Shown piece after piece: positions 1 to 10,899 of a DNA stretch of 64,000 nt. A program made the position numbers and the translations under genes. This stretch comes from Dentipellis sp. KUC8613. Lineage: Eukaryota; Basidiomycota; Agaricomycetes; Russulales; Hericiaceae. The number at the start of each line of letters is the position of its first letter. Position 1 is the first letter of the stretch. Where the stretch lies: the NCBI GenBank assembly GCA_002286715.1, contig NSJX01000003.1:608680-672679 (forward strand), read 5' to 3'. The notes under the pieces were generated by a model. That model ran no database searches and was not told the origin of the DNA. It saw only the letters and a program-made list of their open reading frames with translations.

Positions 1-923
1 GGATAAATTATATTATTGTCGGCGGAGCATCCGGTATGTTAGTACCTGTTAAATGCCTCTAATTCTTCTGGCATTTATTAAGATGAGAGAGCTTCTCCTC
101 CAACCTCCGGGTCTCAGAGTGCATGCATGGTAGGTGGAAATGGCGCCAGGCGTAGTCAGTGTATGAAGATGGGTCACGGAGGTACGTCATACGGGATCCC
201 ATACTCACGAAGGTTTGTTCCGAAAGATGCCTACGAAGTTGCTTTGTAACATCTTAAATACGACAACTGACCTCCGACATGTTTGTACATTGGGAGTGAT
301 GTGTGAGATCAAAGCGACACGAAGATTGCCACAGCTTCAACTATGATCAAATTTGATTCCGTCGAACGTTGTCACTGTTAAAAAATGGATACCGAGTCGA
401 TGCTCTGGGATGCTCTGGGATGTTTGGGTTGTGGCGAGACCGCCGCATCGAGAGCCGGGAGATTATACCAGGTGACTGCCGAGCCCAGTGATCGCATGAT
501 GATATTGCGAGAGGGACAACGGCCGGTTTCGGTACCGGCGGCCCCCATGGAGCGGCGTCCGTGGGGTAGCAACGGAGGTAACGGACGCGTCGGAGAGGCA
601 TGGGTGCAGAGAAACATAGGAAGAGACGTTGAGACGAGGAGAATAAAGCAAGAAGAGGAGAGAGGAGAGAGGAGAGGAGGCGGGTGTGGGACAGATCAGC
701 ACGGGGACATTGAGCAAAGTGGATCTGGGATCTGAGAAGTTCAAGGGCGTTCGCGGCCGTGGACGGATTTCGCACGCCGCGCTGGCTCTGCGCTCCTCCT
801 CCCGCCCTCATGCATCCCCCCTTCCCCTGATTTCTTCTTGTACTCCGTCTTTCACTTCTGTAATTGACACTCCTTACTTCCTTTCTCTCTCTCCTCCCAC
901 CCCCTTCCCACCCCCTGCTGTCC
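1..923. other. Upstream region without a supported gene
   Basis: I see no convincing gene here. Several open frames exist on both strands, but they lack splice-compatible continuation and family resemblance. The stretch holds a short tandem duplication of a GATGCTCTGG-like unit around 397-420, a purine-rich GA tract around 627-681, and a pyrimidine-rich run around 840-905. The pyrimidine run directly precedes the ATG at 924 and looks like a basidiomycete core promoter or 5' UTR. Confidence 0.5.
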
Positions 924-3598
924 ATGTCCTCTACTCTTTCTCCACAGCAGTCCAATACATCCCGTCCATGGTGGTCGCGCTCTTCCTCGTCCAAAAGCTT
1001 GAACAAGTACGTTCTGTCTCTCTTGTGACCCATTCACCCCTCATTACGGCCCTAGTGAAAAATCTTCATCGAGTGCCGCGAAGCAGGGAAGCAGCAAAAA
1101 GTTCAATACGCTGGCTACTGCTATCGGCCTAAAGCCTAAAAAGACGGCTTTGGCCATTCAGGACCCACCATCCCCTGTCCTCCCCCTCCACACTCCCGAC
1201 ATCGATGAACCTCCGCCGCTCACCTTCACGACGCGCCCGCCTGCGAAATCGGTTTCTACCGTCCGTTCCTGGGATGACCTTCCCGAGCCTCGGACCCCAT
1301 CCGAGCCATGGACTCCCGAGCCTCCCAAGGACAGGTCGTCGTTCTCCAGGTCTGTCATGACAGTTTCAGACGTAGATCCCTTTGCTTCGCGATACGTCGG
1401 CCCCGGTCACGACCATGCACGTCTGTCCGTTTTCTCCGACGCGTCGACCTCGGATTCGCACGGCAGGAAAGGCGATCATTCCTCAGAGTACAACAGAACG
1501 TCCTACGCCTCGTCCTCCTCACATTCTCACCGGAGGGCCGATATGACATCAGACGCCGCTGCTATGGCATCGTCCTCTCTCATGTCCCCAGATTTTGACA
1601 GACGCAGGTTGTCTCGGTAAGTATCACTCTGGGGAAAATGTAGGCTGTTTTCTGACCCGATCATTCAGGCTCACTGTCGAGAGTGAGAAGATAGTACGAC
1701 GAGAACCTCCATTTCTTCCACCCCAATCTGCCCCCGCTTCACCACGTCTCAATGTAGACGGACCTTCAGACCCTCGGCATCGCGTCCGCTCGTCGGCGTC
1801 GTCGACCACTTTGACAGACAAGAAACCGCTTAAAGCATCCGACATGCCAGCACTCCCCCATCTCAAGACTCGGCCCAGAGGCATGACCGAATCTACTCCA
1901 GCTTCTCGGAGAGGCCCTCTGTCATCTTCAGATACCCGGCCGACGCCATCACAATACCCTACCAACATATCACCCCTAGATTCTCGTCCCCGTGTTGTCG
2001 TTCGCCAGCCGTCATTGAACCGAGTACAGCCTTTATATCCTCCGTCAGCTCCCCCTACAGCTGGATTACCGGCACCCCCGCAAAGGAACCCACACTCATC
2101 GAGTCGCGTCTACCTTGGCGAGCAATTACGTGAACCGTCCCCTGCATCAACCAATTCTTCCTCCAGTCTTTCTTTTGCGTCGTCGGCGTCATCACATTAC
2201 GAGACTGCTCGAACCCGTACTCAGTCCCAAGGCGCACGTGGCAAACTCGAGACGCCGCAATCCGCGAACGATCGAGCTCGAGCGCTCTCAAGGGAGGCAA
2301 GTAGGGGGAGGTCTTCTACTGGTGCACCTAATATGCCTGCCTCACCACCTTCTCGAGCGGAATTCAGTCCGACGCGCACTCTCAAGAAAGCCGTCTCACA
2401 GCAGAGCCTCCCCAAGCGGTCCTCAGGAACTGGTCCTCCCACTGGGTCCGGGGAGAACAAACCATTGAAGAAGCAACGCTCATTTCATCATTCTCGCATC
2501 CCCATACCCCCGATGCCTGCTTCCCTCTGGCATTCTCATTCCTCTCCGCCACCGGTGCCTACAGGTCATGAAGAGACATCGCCCATCCTCGAGCACCGGA
2601 GGGGGAGTGGAAATTCCGTGTTTGGTATGCAGAACCCTGGCGTCGGACGAAAACGACTGTTTTCCGGAAGCAGCATGCGACGGTCTACATCTTCGCAAGC
2701 TCACTCAGCAGCAGATGACGATGGTCACTCCATATTCAGCTCGCCTGGTGATGAGTACCGTTTCTCTGGAAGTGCGGCCAGCGCGGGGAATCGTTCAGAT
2801 GCCACGTCGTCCTCATTCTGGGACGAAGCCGAAGCCCCGACCAGCCCTTCTGGGGTGGATTATATCCCGCAACAGATCATGTCTCCTGCGGACATGCTTC
2901 GAGTGGAGGCGTTGCTTCAAGAGGAGTCTCAGGCGAAAGCTGGCCGCCCGCGTGGGGAGTCATTCACGTCTGTTTCAACGTCCATGTCCAATGCTTTATC
3001 AATCGGCACCTCTGCCTCGCACGGTCCTTCAGACTGGGCCTCACATGAAGATTTCTCCCCTATATCCGAGATACCCTCAAATCGTCTTAGCGGCTCTCCA
3101 CAGGCCGCTAGGGTCAGCACGGGGACGCGACACGCTCATCGGCCGACATCCATGTTGTCCAAGAATACCAGCCCGCCAGTGCATACCAACGTGCGTCCAT
3201 CAACTGCGCAGACATCGCCTTCGCGATCATCGTTCTTTGGCTCTTCATCCACCAACTCATTCGGTCTCCCGCCGCCACCACGTGCGCGGCCATCCACGGC
3301 CACAGGAGCGGACACTTCCTTTGGCGGGCTCAACCATCGGACGAGTGTCGTCCAAATATCGCCGCTGTCGCCACCGCCTGCGTGGAAGAACAACGTCAGA
3401 CGTGCAGCTACGACCTCGGACAAAGTCGTTCCCCAGCGACGGTCGATTATGAAGAAACCGTCCTTCCTCGAGATTGAAGATGAGCGGGAGAAGGCCAAGT
3501 CACCTGACCCCGGCGATAATTTCCTAGACATGGATTTCGGAAAAGCATCCTTTGATACGGTACGGAGCGAGGAGCAGGAGGAATTCGGACCTCGTTGA
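924..3598 (+). CDS. Ser/Pro-rich protein of unknown function, 857 aa
   Basis: I do not recognise this protein. The model has three exons, 924-1006, 1056-1616 and 1669-3598, with GT-AG introns of 49 and 52 nt that restore one frame of 858 codons. The ATG at 924 was chosen because it follows a pyrimidine-rich leader and because splicing at 1007 joins the N-terminus (MSSTLSPQQSNTSRPWWSRS) to the long frame. The protein is low-complexity almost throughout, rich in Ser, Pro, Thr and Arg, with many SP/TP and RRxS-like sites and short poly-Ser and poly-Pro runs. That suggests a disordered, phosphorylated regulatory or scaffold protein, which is inference only. A short conserved-looking block near the end (KKPSFLEIEDE) precedes an acidic tail. 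No signal peptide, membrane segment or enzyme motif is visible. It converges with sla2 downstream. Confidence 0.7.
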
Positions 3599-3966
3599 TT
3601 TTACGCGGCTGTCGTTGTATATTGCTCATGCCTATATCCACCGTCTTTTTGTTTTCTATCTTATCCATTCAATCCATATTACCGACCCCACCGCTCCTTG
3701 TGCCTAGTCGTTTACATTCTTTAATTTGACATGTGCCTTATACTTAGACCACTTCCGTAGCATTACAACCTTTGGTTACTTCTTCCTGCATTCACGTTAT
3801 TACATACTTACAGCACAGCGCTTCTTGCAACAAAATCTCGTACATTGGTATTAGGAGGTCCTGGAATAGAAAACACTACGTGTAGATGTGGAAAGCTAAA
3901 GCAAACGAGCGGCTTCAAGAAAACAAGCGGTAAGGAACTAGTATGTGTCTTCAATCTTCATGTCAT
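3599..3966. other. Convergent 3' intergenic region
   Basis: This AT-richer stretch separates the stops of two convergent genes and presumably holds both 3' UTRs and polyadenylation signals. I see no gene or repeat in it. Confidence 0.5.
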
Positions 3967-6900
3967 TCAGTCAGTCTCGTCGGTGTGGTAGCCCGCTCTC
4001 CTCATCGCGCCCAGACGGTGCCGCGCAGCACCAAGATCCTTTTCGAGGCGCAGGATCTCCACCTGCTGCTCCATTTCCCGTCTCTTGAACTCCATCGTCG
4101 CCATGTTCTTGTAGTCGACGTCCTCTTCCTGCACCTGCTTTGCAGAAATCGCCCGAACCTGTCTAACGAGCGCCTTGCACGCTTCTGTGACAGCCTTGGC
4201 AGCCAGCTCAAGACGCTCCTGAGTCTTCGACATCAGGTTCGCCTTGACACGGGAGGCAGCGACGAGCTGGGCGGTGGCCGCGGCGACCTCGTTAGACGCA
4301 ACAATCAGCTGCTCCAATGAGTGCGTGCCAGACAGCACACCGTCAGCACTCTCGATAAGGAGGTTGGTCGCAAATGCGACCGCACGAGCGGCTGAGATAA
4401 GACCCTCTGTCCAACGGTTGTTGCGCTTGTAGAACTGCTGGGTGGACGACGAGCCCTTGCCCTGCGCAACGATCTCCTGCTGCGAGTCGGTGGCAGCCTT
4501 GATGAGACGGGCGATGGCGCTGGTGATAGCCATGGCTGCCTGGAGGATGGAGTCGTGGACTTGGAGGTCGATGGCGCTGTAGCGGCCGGTATCGCGAGGA
4601 CGCGCCATGAGCTCTTGCAGGCGCGCGGTGGCGGCTTCGATCGCCTGAGCGGCGCCCAACATCTCCTGCTCGACAATATCGCCAATGTCTCCGTTCGCCT
4701 TGGCGAGCGCGTTTGACTTGGCGCCCTTCGGGACCATGGCATCGACAGACTCAGACAGCTTCGTGAGAGCGCTGCGGACTTCTCCATTGTTGCGCATCGC
4801 GACAGCGGTCCTCTGCTTGCGGTCGACGAGTTCAAGCTTGTATGACTGCAGGTTGAGGAAGAACCGCAGGCCCACGTCACCGGCGGCCTTCGCGATGCTG
4901 ATAAGCTTGTCCGAAGCATCGTCGTCGTTTGTGAGGCGGGTGATGCCCTTGACGTTGACCAACGTGTCGGCCAGTGCCTGCGCGAATTCGTTGGCGCCCT
5001 TGATGACATCCACGTGATCGCCGCCGGGCTGGTTGTCGAGATACAGGTTGAAGATCGTGGCAAAGTCGGTAGCATTACTGAGTGACTTTTCGATCATGGA
5101 GAGGGTGTATTCGGGAGTCGAGTTCTGATTGCCGGCCTGTGTGGGCGATTCCAACTCATAGATGGCATCATCGACCTTCTGAACGCATGCCTGAAGGATA
5201 GAGTCTATAGAGATGTGAGCCTACTTCGGAATTTGGACAATCGCAGATGAAAACGTGCCGATGATTTGGTTCAGCTTCTTGCGGTTGTCGAGGATCAGAG
5301 TATCAATTTGGGCGTTGGTCGCCTCCTCGGCGATACCTTGGTTCTAATATTCAGGGTAGATTAGCTAAGCCCTCGGTCAGGGCGACGAAACGTACCTGCT
5401 GTGTCTCCGACAGTCGCTGGATAGTGCTATCCATGCCGGCCTGCAAAATCATAATCTCCTGGTCCTTCTCCTCCCGAAGACGCTCAAGGTCGTCAGCCGA
5501 AGAGTCGAGTTTAGTCAGGAGATCGTCAATCTGAATTTGCTTAGCCTGCAAAAAGTGACACACGTATAAGCAAACAGGTAGAGACGGAAGTTACCAGACG
5601 TACGCGTAATGAGTCCTCCAATTCTGCCATTTGCCTGTTGTATTTAGCAAGAACGCTTGAGACTTCCGAGCTCTTTGACCGGGAAGCATCCTCAGCCCTC
5701 TCATTAGCAAAGTTGAGCTCCCTGCGCAGACGGTCAAGCTCGTCTTTATGAGAGGACTTCTGGCGGTCGACGTCGAAGCGAGCACGATCACGTTCCCGAA
5801 TCATATCAGCAAGCTCAAGGTTCTTCGCCTTCAAGTCCCGCTCCATACGTTCCATACGGTCGATAGCCTCCTGCGCAGAGTTGGCCTTCAGCTGCATTTG
5901 CTTGAATTTAGAAAGCATGTCCAGATGCTCGGTGCGCAGTTGACTGTAGAGTTTCGCGAGAGCTTCGTATTTGTTACGCCAAAGCGTCACTTGATCTTGT
6001 AACTGCTTAATCAGGTCATCCTTGGAAGACATTTGCGAGTTGACGTTCAGCGACACATTGCTCAGCTCGCCTTCGAGAGCCTTGACCCTCTGTTGACCTC
6101 GAAGATAAGTTGGAATCCTAATTTAGGGGGGATGAGAAACCCTTACTCGATCGTATTGCTCTAACAGAAGCTGGTCCCGCTCATACTGGCCCCTCATCGC
6201 CAGCATCTCCCTTTCCATGTCCTGGAGGTGTTGCGCTGCCTGATTATTATATTGCTGCATCTGCTGTTGCATTTGCTGCTGGACCAGAGCCTCCTGTGCC
6301 AAGCGCTCCCGCTCTGCCTGCTCCCTCTGGCGCTGTTCAAATTCTAGTTGCTGCTGTTGCTGCTGCTCCAGACGGCGACGCTCTTCAGCTTCGCGCTGAG
6401 CTTGCAATGCCGCTTGCTGATCCTCGTACTGTTTCAGCATGCGGGCCTGTTCGCTCACCGCAGCAGCATCGGGAGTTGGAGCGACTGGAGGGGGTGTGGG
6501 AGGAGCAGTTGTAGTTGGACGCGCAGGGAGATCTGGGGCGCCTCCGCTGTCCATCAGGTTAGGAGGTTCCTAGAGTACCGAACTAAGCAAGAGACAGAGT
6601 CATTCTGTTTTGGCAATACTCACCTGACCGAGTTTGGGCACGTTGATAAGACCGGTGAGATACTTGAGATTTGAGCACTCATAGTAGAATTTGCGGAGGC
6701 TGTAGTGCTGGGCGTTGTAGCGCTGGCGCAGCGGCTCGAGAGCCTCGATGTCATTTGCGCCTGGAGATAATTAAGCATGTCAGACACTACTCTCGGAATC
6801 GCAAGGATATTGAGACGGACGTCTGTGCATGGCCCGCAGCATGCTGGTGATGAACCTGTAGATGCCCCAGCTTTCCTTCACCAGCGGAACTAAGGAGGAG

Positions 6901-7793
6901 ATACGGCATTCGTTGTTGGCGGAATGTCTGAAGTGAGCGAAGACCATCTTCTGGAAGGACTCAATTTGATCTTGAAGAGACATCAAATCCGAGATTGTCT
7001 CATAACTTCACTAGCGTCAGCATCGGAATAGAGGTGAGTTTACATGAGTACTCACCCTTCATTCGGATCGTCGATACCTTTCAATGTGACATACTCCTCG
7101 TACTCAAACAGCCCATTGAATTCCGGTCGAAGACGGTGGAAACGAAGCTTGGCCAAGAGGAATTGGACGTATGTCCTTATGAGAGATCCATAGCCTATCC
7201 AATTCGCCATCAGTTTGTGTCGAGGTCAGGAAACGGAGAATCCGACCTCGACCGCTGTCTTGGCCAACCGTTCTGGCACAAGTCTCGAGCCAACCGGTCT
7301 GGCTTTGTGCTTCTTTGATTGTCTTCGATAACAAGTGATATGAGCATGGCATCAATGAAGCCCGGTCAAGACACTTACAACGGGGTGGCCTTCTTGCAAG
7401 ACCTTGTGAACAGTAATGAGCGCTTTAAATGTTTGAACTTCATCAGACAGGATAGGCTGGACTCGGAGGCCAGACCAGAAAGAGATGGACGAATGATAGT
7501 CCCAGGTATAAACGATACATTCTGAACACAAATCAGAGTGGTTGACAATAATCATAAGGAGAGAACATACTGCGGACGTGCTTCTGCTTGGGCGCAGACT
7601 CCTCTGGACTCGTGGCCTTCTTAATATTTACGACGAGCTCCTGCTCGGCCTTGTCCTTGTCGACCGGCCGGGTGGGATAGTGGACTTCGTCGCCGTCGAT
7701 GTCATAGTTGGTCTGACGCGTCCTGTTCCCTGCGAACCTAGTTTCAAAAGGTCAAATAGATGGGTGGTTTGTGACGAGGTAGGATACACACAT
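3967..7793 (-). CDS. sla2: Sla2/Hip1R-family endocytic actin adaptor, 1076 aa
   Basis: Sla2/End4 links clathrin-coated endocytic patches to actin. Twelve exons, in transcript order: 7793-7792, 7737-7571, 7521-7379, 7322-7247, 7194-7056, 7005-6821, 6760-6624, 6569-6147, 6089-5604, 5545-5396, 5343-5259, 5204-3967; they sum to 1077 codons. Domains: an N-terminal ANTH domain (about residues 1-275, with YTWDYHSSISFWSGL and LAKLRFHRLRPEFNG); a Pro-rich linker; a Gln/Glu-rich coiled coil (about 320-640); and a C-terminal talin-like I/LWEQ actin-binding domain (about 830-1050, with ATDSQQEIVAQGK and NNRWTEGLISAARAVA). Length matches the family. The first exon gives only AT of the start codon, so the start is the least certain point. 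The intron 5258-5205 appears to use a GC donor. The donor at 7246 (GTCGGA) is also weak. The gene shares a short divergent promoter with SURF1. Confidence 0.93.
5205..5258 (-). other. Probable GC-AG intron in sla2
   Basis: Read on the minus strand, the exon ends ...ATCATCG, the intron runs GCACGT...CTATAG (54 nt), and the next exon begins ACTCTATC. Only this junction restores the conserved ...LNQIIDSILQACVQK frame. Nearby GT donors give frameshifts or stops. Confidence 0.7.
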
Positions 7794-7920
7794 GGTTCAA
7801 AGGAAGAGGAGAGATGTGGTGGACGAGCAGAATGTCGGAGAGCTGTACGAGTAACGGCTGCGCGTCCGGGGAACTGCGTGGGAAGGCCTTACGCGGCTAT
7901 GCTGACTGAAGTACTTTCAA
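7794..7920. promoter_or_regulatory. Bidirectional promoter between sla2 and SURF1
   Basis: Only 127 bp separate the sla2 ATG (minus strand, 7793) from the first possible SURF1 ATG (7921), or 175 bp if SURF1 starts at 7969. Both 5' UTRs and any core promoter must fit here. I see no clear TATA box. Confidence 0.55.
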
Positions 7921-8995
7921 ATGAAGATGTCTTTCTTTGCGCGAGGGGGACACGAACGCCCTCCGGTGATGTTTTCTCGCTTTGGTCGTGCTTCCCTGCA
8001 CGTTCGTCCATCCAAACGGCCCACAACATTCAAGCAGTCTACCCGCCTGGAACACTCTGATCAAAGCGCACAGTCACAATACAATGCTCGACGTCATACT
8101 GGCTTGAAACCCGCTTTGCTGGTCTTAGGTGTTATCCCTGTAGCGGCATTTGCTTTGGGAACATGGCAGGTGGAACGGCTGAAATGGAAAGTCAACCTCA
8201 TCGACGAATTGACTGAGAAACTCGACCGAGAACCTATATTTTTGCCTAGCAAAGTCAAGTGCGTATTCAAATACCTGCTATGAGAGTTCATCTAACTCTT
8301 GTCACTTATCGAAGCCTTGCAGCTCTTCCAGACTTTATCTATCGCAAAGTCATCCTCAGAGGCAAATGGGACCACGCACATTCTATATTGCTCGGTCCTC
8401 GTGTGCGAGAGGGCAGTCACGGGTACCACCTGGTAACACCTCTGATACGGCCCAATGGAACAACCGTTCTAGTGGACCGAGGGTTCATTACAAAGGACTT
8501 CGCTAATGCGTCAAAGCGCACCGAAGACACGAACGACGAGGTAGAAATTTGTGGAATGTTGCGCGACTCCCAGCGTCGGAATGCGTTTACGCCGGACAAC
8601 CTTCCTGAGAAGGGTGAATGGTATTGGGCTGATGTCGACGCCATCGCCGACAACGCAGGTGGAAAAGATGCGAATGTACAGCCAGTGCTGGTTGAGGAGA
8701 TATTCGGTAAGTCTTCCCCCAATGCATCTGCCGAATTGGGCATCATGTTCTACAGAGGGACACGCCGGAGACGCCGCTTGGAGACTATCTCACGGAATTC
8801 CGGTCGGTAAACCGCCGGTCGTAGACATTCGGAATGCCCACGCATCCTATGTAGTCACCTGGTAAGCAATGCAGAAACTTACCGAGGCTGTGATGCTAAG
8901 TAAATACCAGGTATTCGCTATCGGCACTCACCACGGTGATGTTTGTTCGCCTCCTGCTTCGGCAGAAGAAAGCACTTTCCAGGCTCCCGCGTTGA
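7921..8995 (+). CDS. shy1: SURF1/Shy1 cytochrome c oxidase assembly protein
   Basis: SURF1 is an inner-mitochondrial-membrane protein needed to assemble complex IV. Exons 7921-8258, 8315-8707, 8757-8861 and 8911-8995 give 307 codons. A second in-frame start at 7969 would give 290 residues and begins [18 protein letters not shown], a better mitochondrial presequence, so that start may be the real one. Family marks visible: a first transmembrane segment with [11 protein letters not shown], then [45 protein letters not shown], and the C-terminal membrane helix [17 protein letters not shown]. The acceptor at 8314 rather than the nearer CAG at 8322 is required to keep the LPDFIYRK frame. Length is normal for fungal SURF1. 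Confidence 0.93.
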
Positions 8996-9567
8996 CGCGG
9001 CCGATAAGTCCTGTCTCATATGTCAGTTGTCCTTTCCCATTGTTATGCCCGTGCTTTGTCCCGGTAGGGTTTTCTGATACCGTAGCGCTTTGTCAGTCTC
9101 CCCCTCCCCTTGGACACGCACCTACTACATGAGCGCAAGAGAAAGCCAAGCGGTTGAAGTCGTCGGTCTCCGGCCAACCCGTAACATGGCTCGGAATGCA
9201 TATCCGACAGTTATTGTTTATTACGGAGTGCCGAAATAGACAATAGTTCGGAATGTGAATCCCGTCCACAATTGCGGGCACGAGGCGAACTATCGCGTCT
9301 GATCGTGCTCAATGCGATGTCTTACAGTCCGAGTCGGTGCGTACTCCGCTTATGCGCAGAATAATATTGCATTGTTTACAACGTGGACCCGGCGCGCCGC
9401 CCGGTCCTGATGCGGAGTGCGGACTGAACTGAGCCACCGTCTACGGTTCGCCGGAGAAAACATATATAAAGCAGGCCGCGACAACTGCATCCCGTTTGCA
9501 ACACCCTCCTTCGTCCCCCCCTCCCGCAAACTATCATCCGACAGTCCTCCTACATCCCCCCCTTGTC
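8996..9567. other. Intergenic region with TATA-type promoter
   Basis: No gene is visible. The right end is the promoter of the next gene: a TATA-like element at 9462-9470, about 105 bp before the ATG, followed by a C/T-rich leader at about 9495-9565. Confidence 0.5.
9462..9470 (+). promoter_or_regulatory. TATA box (ATATATAAA)
   Basis: An ATATATAAA match lies about 105 bp upstream of the ATG at 9568, followed by a pyrimidine-rich stretch. This is a good position for a basidiomycete core promoter. Confidence 0.55.
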
Positions 9568-10574
9568 ATGAGTTCGATTAACTCCCGCCCCCTCTCCACC
9601 CGTCACACTTCATACTACTCGAGACGGGGTTCCGACGACCAATCCTATTACTTTTCGTGCCGTTCCTCGGACGCAGCCAGTAGCTCAAGGACTGCCATGA
9701 GATGCAGGGCGATCGAATCCTCCAAAGCATCTAGTCCCCCCCTTCCGGATATCTTTAGTCCTGAGTGGGATAGCGAGGATGTCACTTTGAGATATGGCGA
9801 AGGTGCGCTAATGACTCTTCTCTCCCCCGACTCGTACTCTAACGCCGTGCTCGAGCAGGCCGGGAAGCCTGGGACGATGTCCAACACGTGTTGCAACGCC
9901 GAGAGCATCGAGCTCGTCGTACGTCAGAAATGGGGCGACGCGGCTCTGCTTCTTCCGAGGGCTCCGTAGCATCCCTCATCACATCCACTTCCTTCTCGTC
10001 TTCCCCTCCCACCAGCATTCTCAGCACACCGCTCAGTGCCCGCACGGCATACCGTTTCCCCGAGAGCGAGCCCTTCACGGTATCCGCAGCTGGCATTCAC
10101 GCCCAGGCTAGTCGCCGAGGAGGTCCGTCTTGACATTATTACGCTATCGTCTTATCTGATCACCGCCATCGAATGTTCTCAGGCGTCGACGAACATCCCG
10201 CGGGCTGGCGAGCCTCAGTTTTCAGCGATGACCACCTGTTAGCCAAAAGAGACGAGGACGAGGGGGATACACCCAAGCCCAGATCGAGGTCGTCGGCTCT
10301 CTTGCGTTCGCTGAATTTACCCTTGTCGCGGCGTAAGCAAACTCCTTCCCCCTCACGGTCCCCGCCCGTATCACCTTCCAAACGTCTCGCGCCGCTCGCG
10401 CGGTATAATCCTTTCATGCGGACTCGCTCAGAGTCACTCTCGTCGGTCATCGAGGAAGACAAGCCTACAGCATCTGTTGTCGGAGAATCTGCAGAACTTG
10501 TTCGCCCAAGGACGGGGTCGACAACGTCGGGTACGCTCGGTCGCCGAGTCGCGTTACCCAACGTGTTCGTGTGA
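9568..10574 (+). CDS. Ser-rich protein of unknown function, 296 aa
   Basis: I do not recognise this protein. Three exons, 9568-9802, 9859-10122 and 10183-10574, join to 297 codons. The first intron is supported because splicing converts two frame-broken halves into one chain (…TLRYGEG then GREAWDDVQHVLQRRE), and a CTAAC-like branch site lies before the acceptor. The sequence is Ser/Arg-rich with one more ordered segment around residues 75-105 (EAWDDVQHVLQRREHRARR). Its tail carries RTRSESLSSVIEEDKPT, a plausible phosphorylation region. There is no signal peptide or membrane helix. A TATA box and CT-rich leader upstream support expression. Function cannot be assigned. Confidence 0.65.
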
Positions 10575-10899
10575 CGTGAAATATAACGATTTTTTTTTCA
10601 ACGGTGTTATATACTTATGTTCATTTATACTGTCACATTATCCTTTTTTCATATGAAATATACTCTTTACAATGAGCTACGCCCGAATACGCCTGTGTTA
10701 GAGGTCGAGAAAGAGCTCCGAGCGGTAAAGAGAATAGACGCGTCGGGCACATGACGAGCTCGAGTGCCCACGTGTACGTAGCGCGCGGCGGGATCATTTC
10801 ACATGGTCATGCTGGGCCCGCGCCGTCCAGCTACTTTACACAAACTCACAGTCCTTCTCACCACACCGTCTACTTCGCTGTGAGCTCGCAGCTCTGGCG
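10575..10899. other. Intergenic region
   Basis: This stretch holds the 3' end of the preceding gene and the promoter of the next. It includes one ACGCGT at 10738-10743. I see no gene. Confidence 0.4.

Noticed and set aside
347..1033. 228-residue minus-strand open frame at the left end
   Set aside because: Composition is low-complexity, it overlaps the first exon and leader of the plus-strand gene, and no domain is seen.
3967..7793. sla2 as a marker of a mating-type locus
   Set aside because: SLA2 flanks MAT in many ascomycetes, but no homeodomain, HMG, pheromone or receptor gene is present in the window and the other genes point to a basidiomycete, where this linkage is not expected.
10738..10743. 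ACGCGT before the tail-anchored protein
   Set aside because: Single copy, no replication-linked gene nearby; about one such hexamer per few kb is expected.
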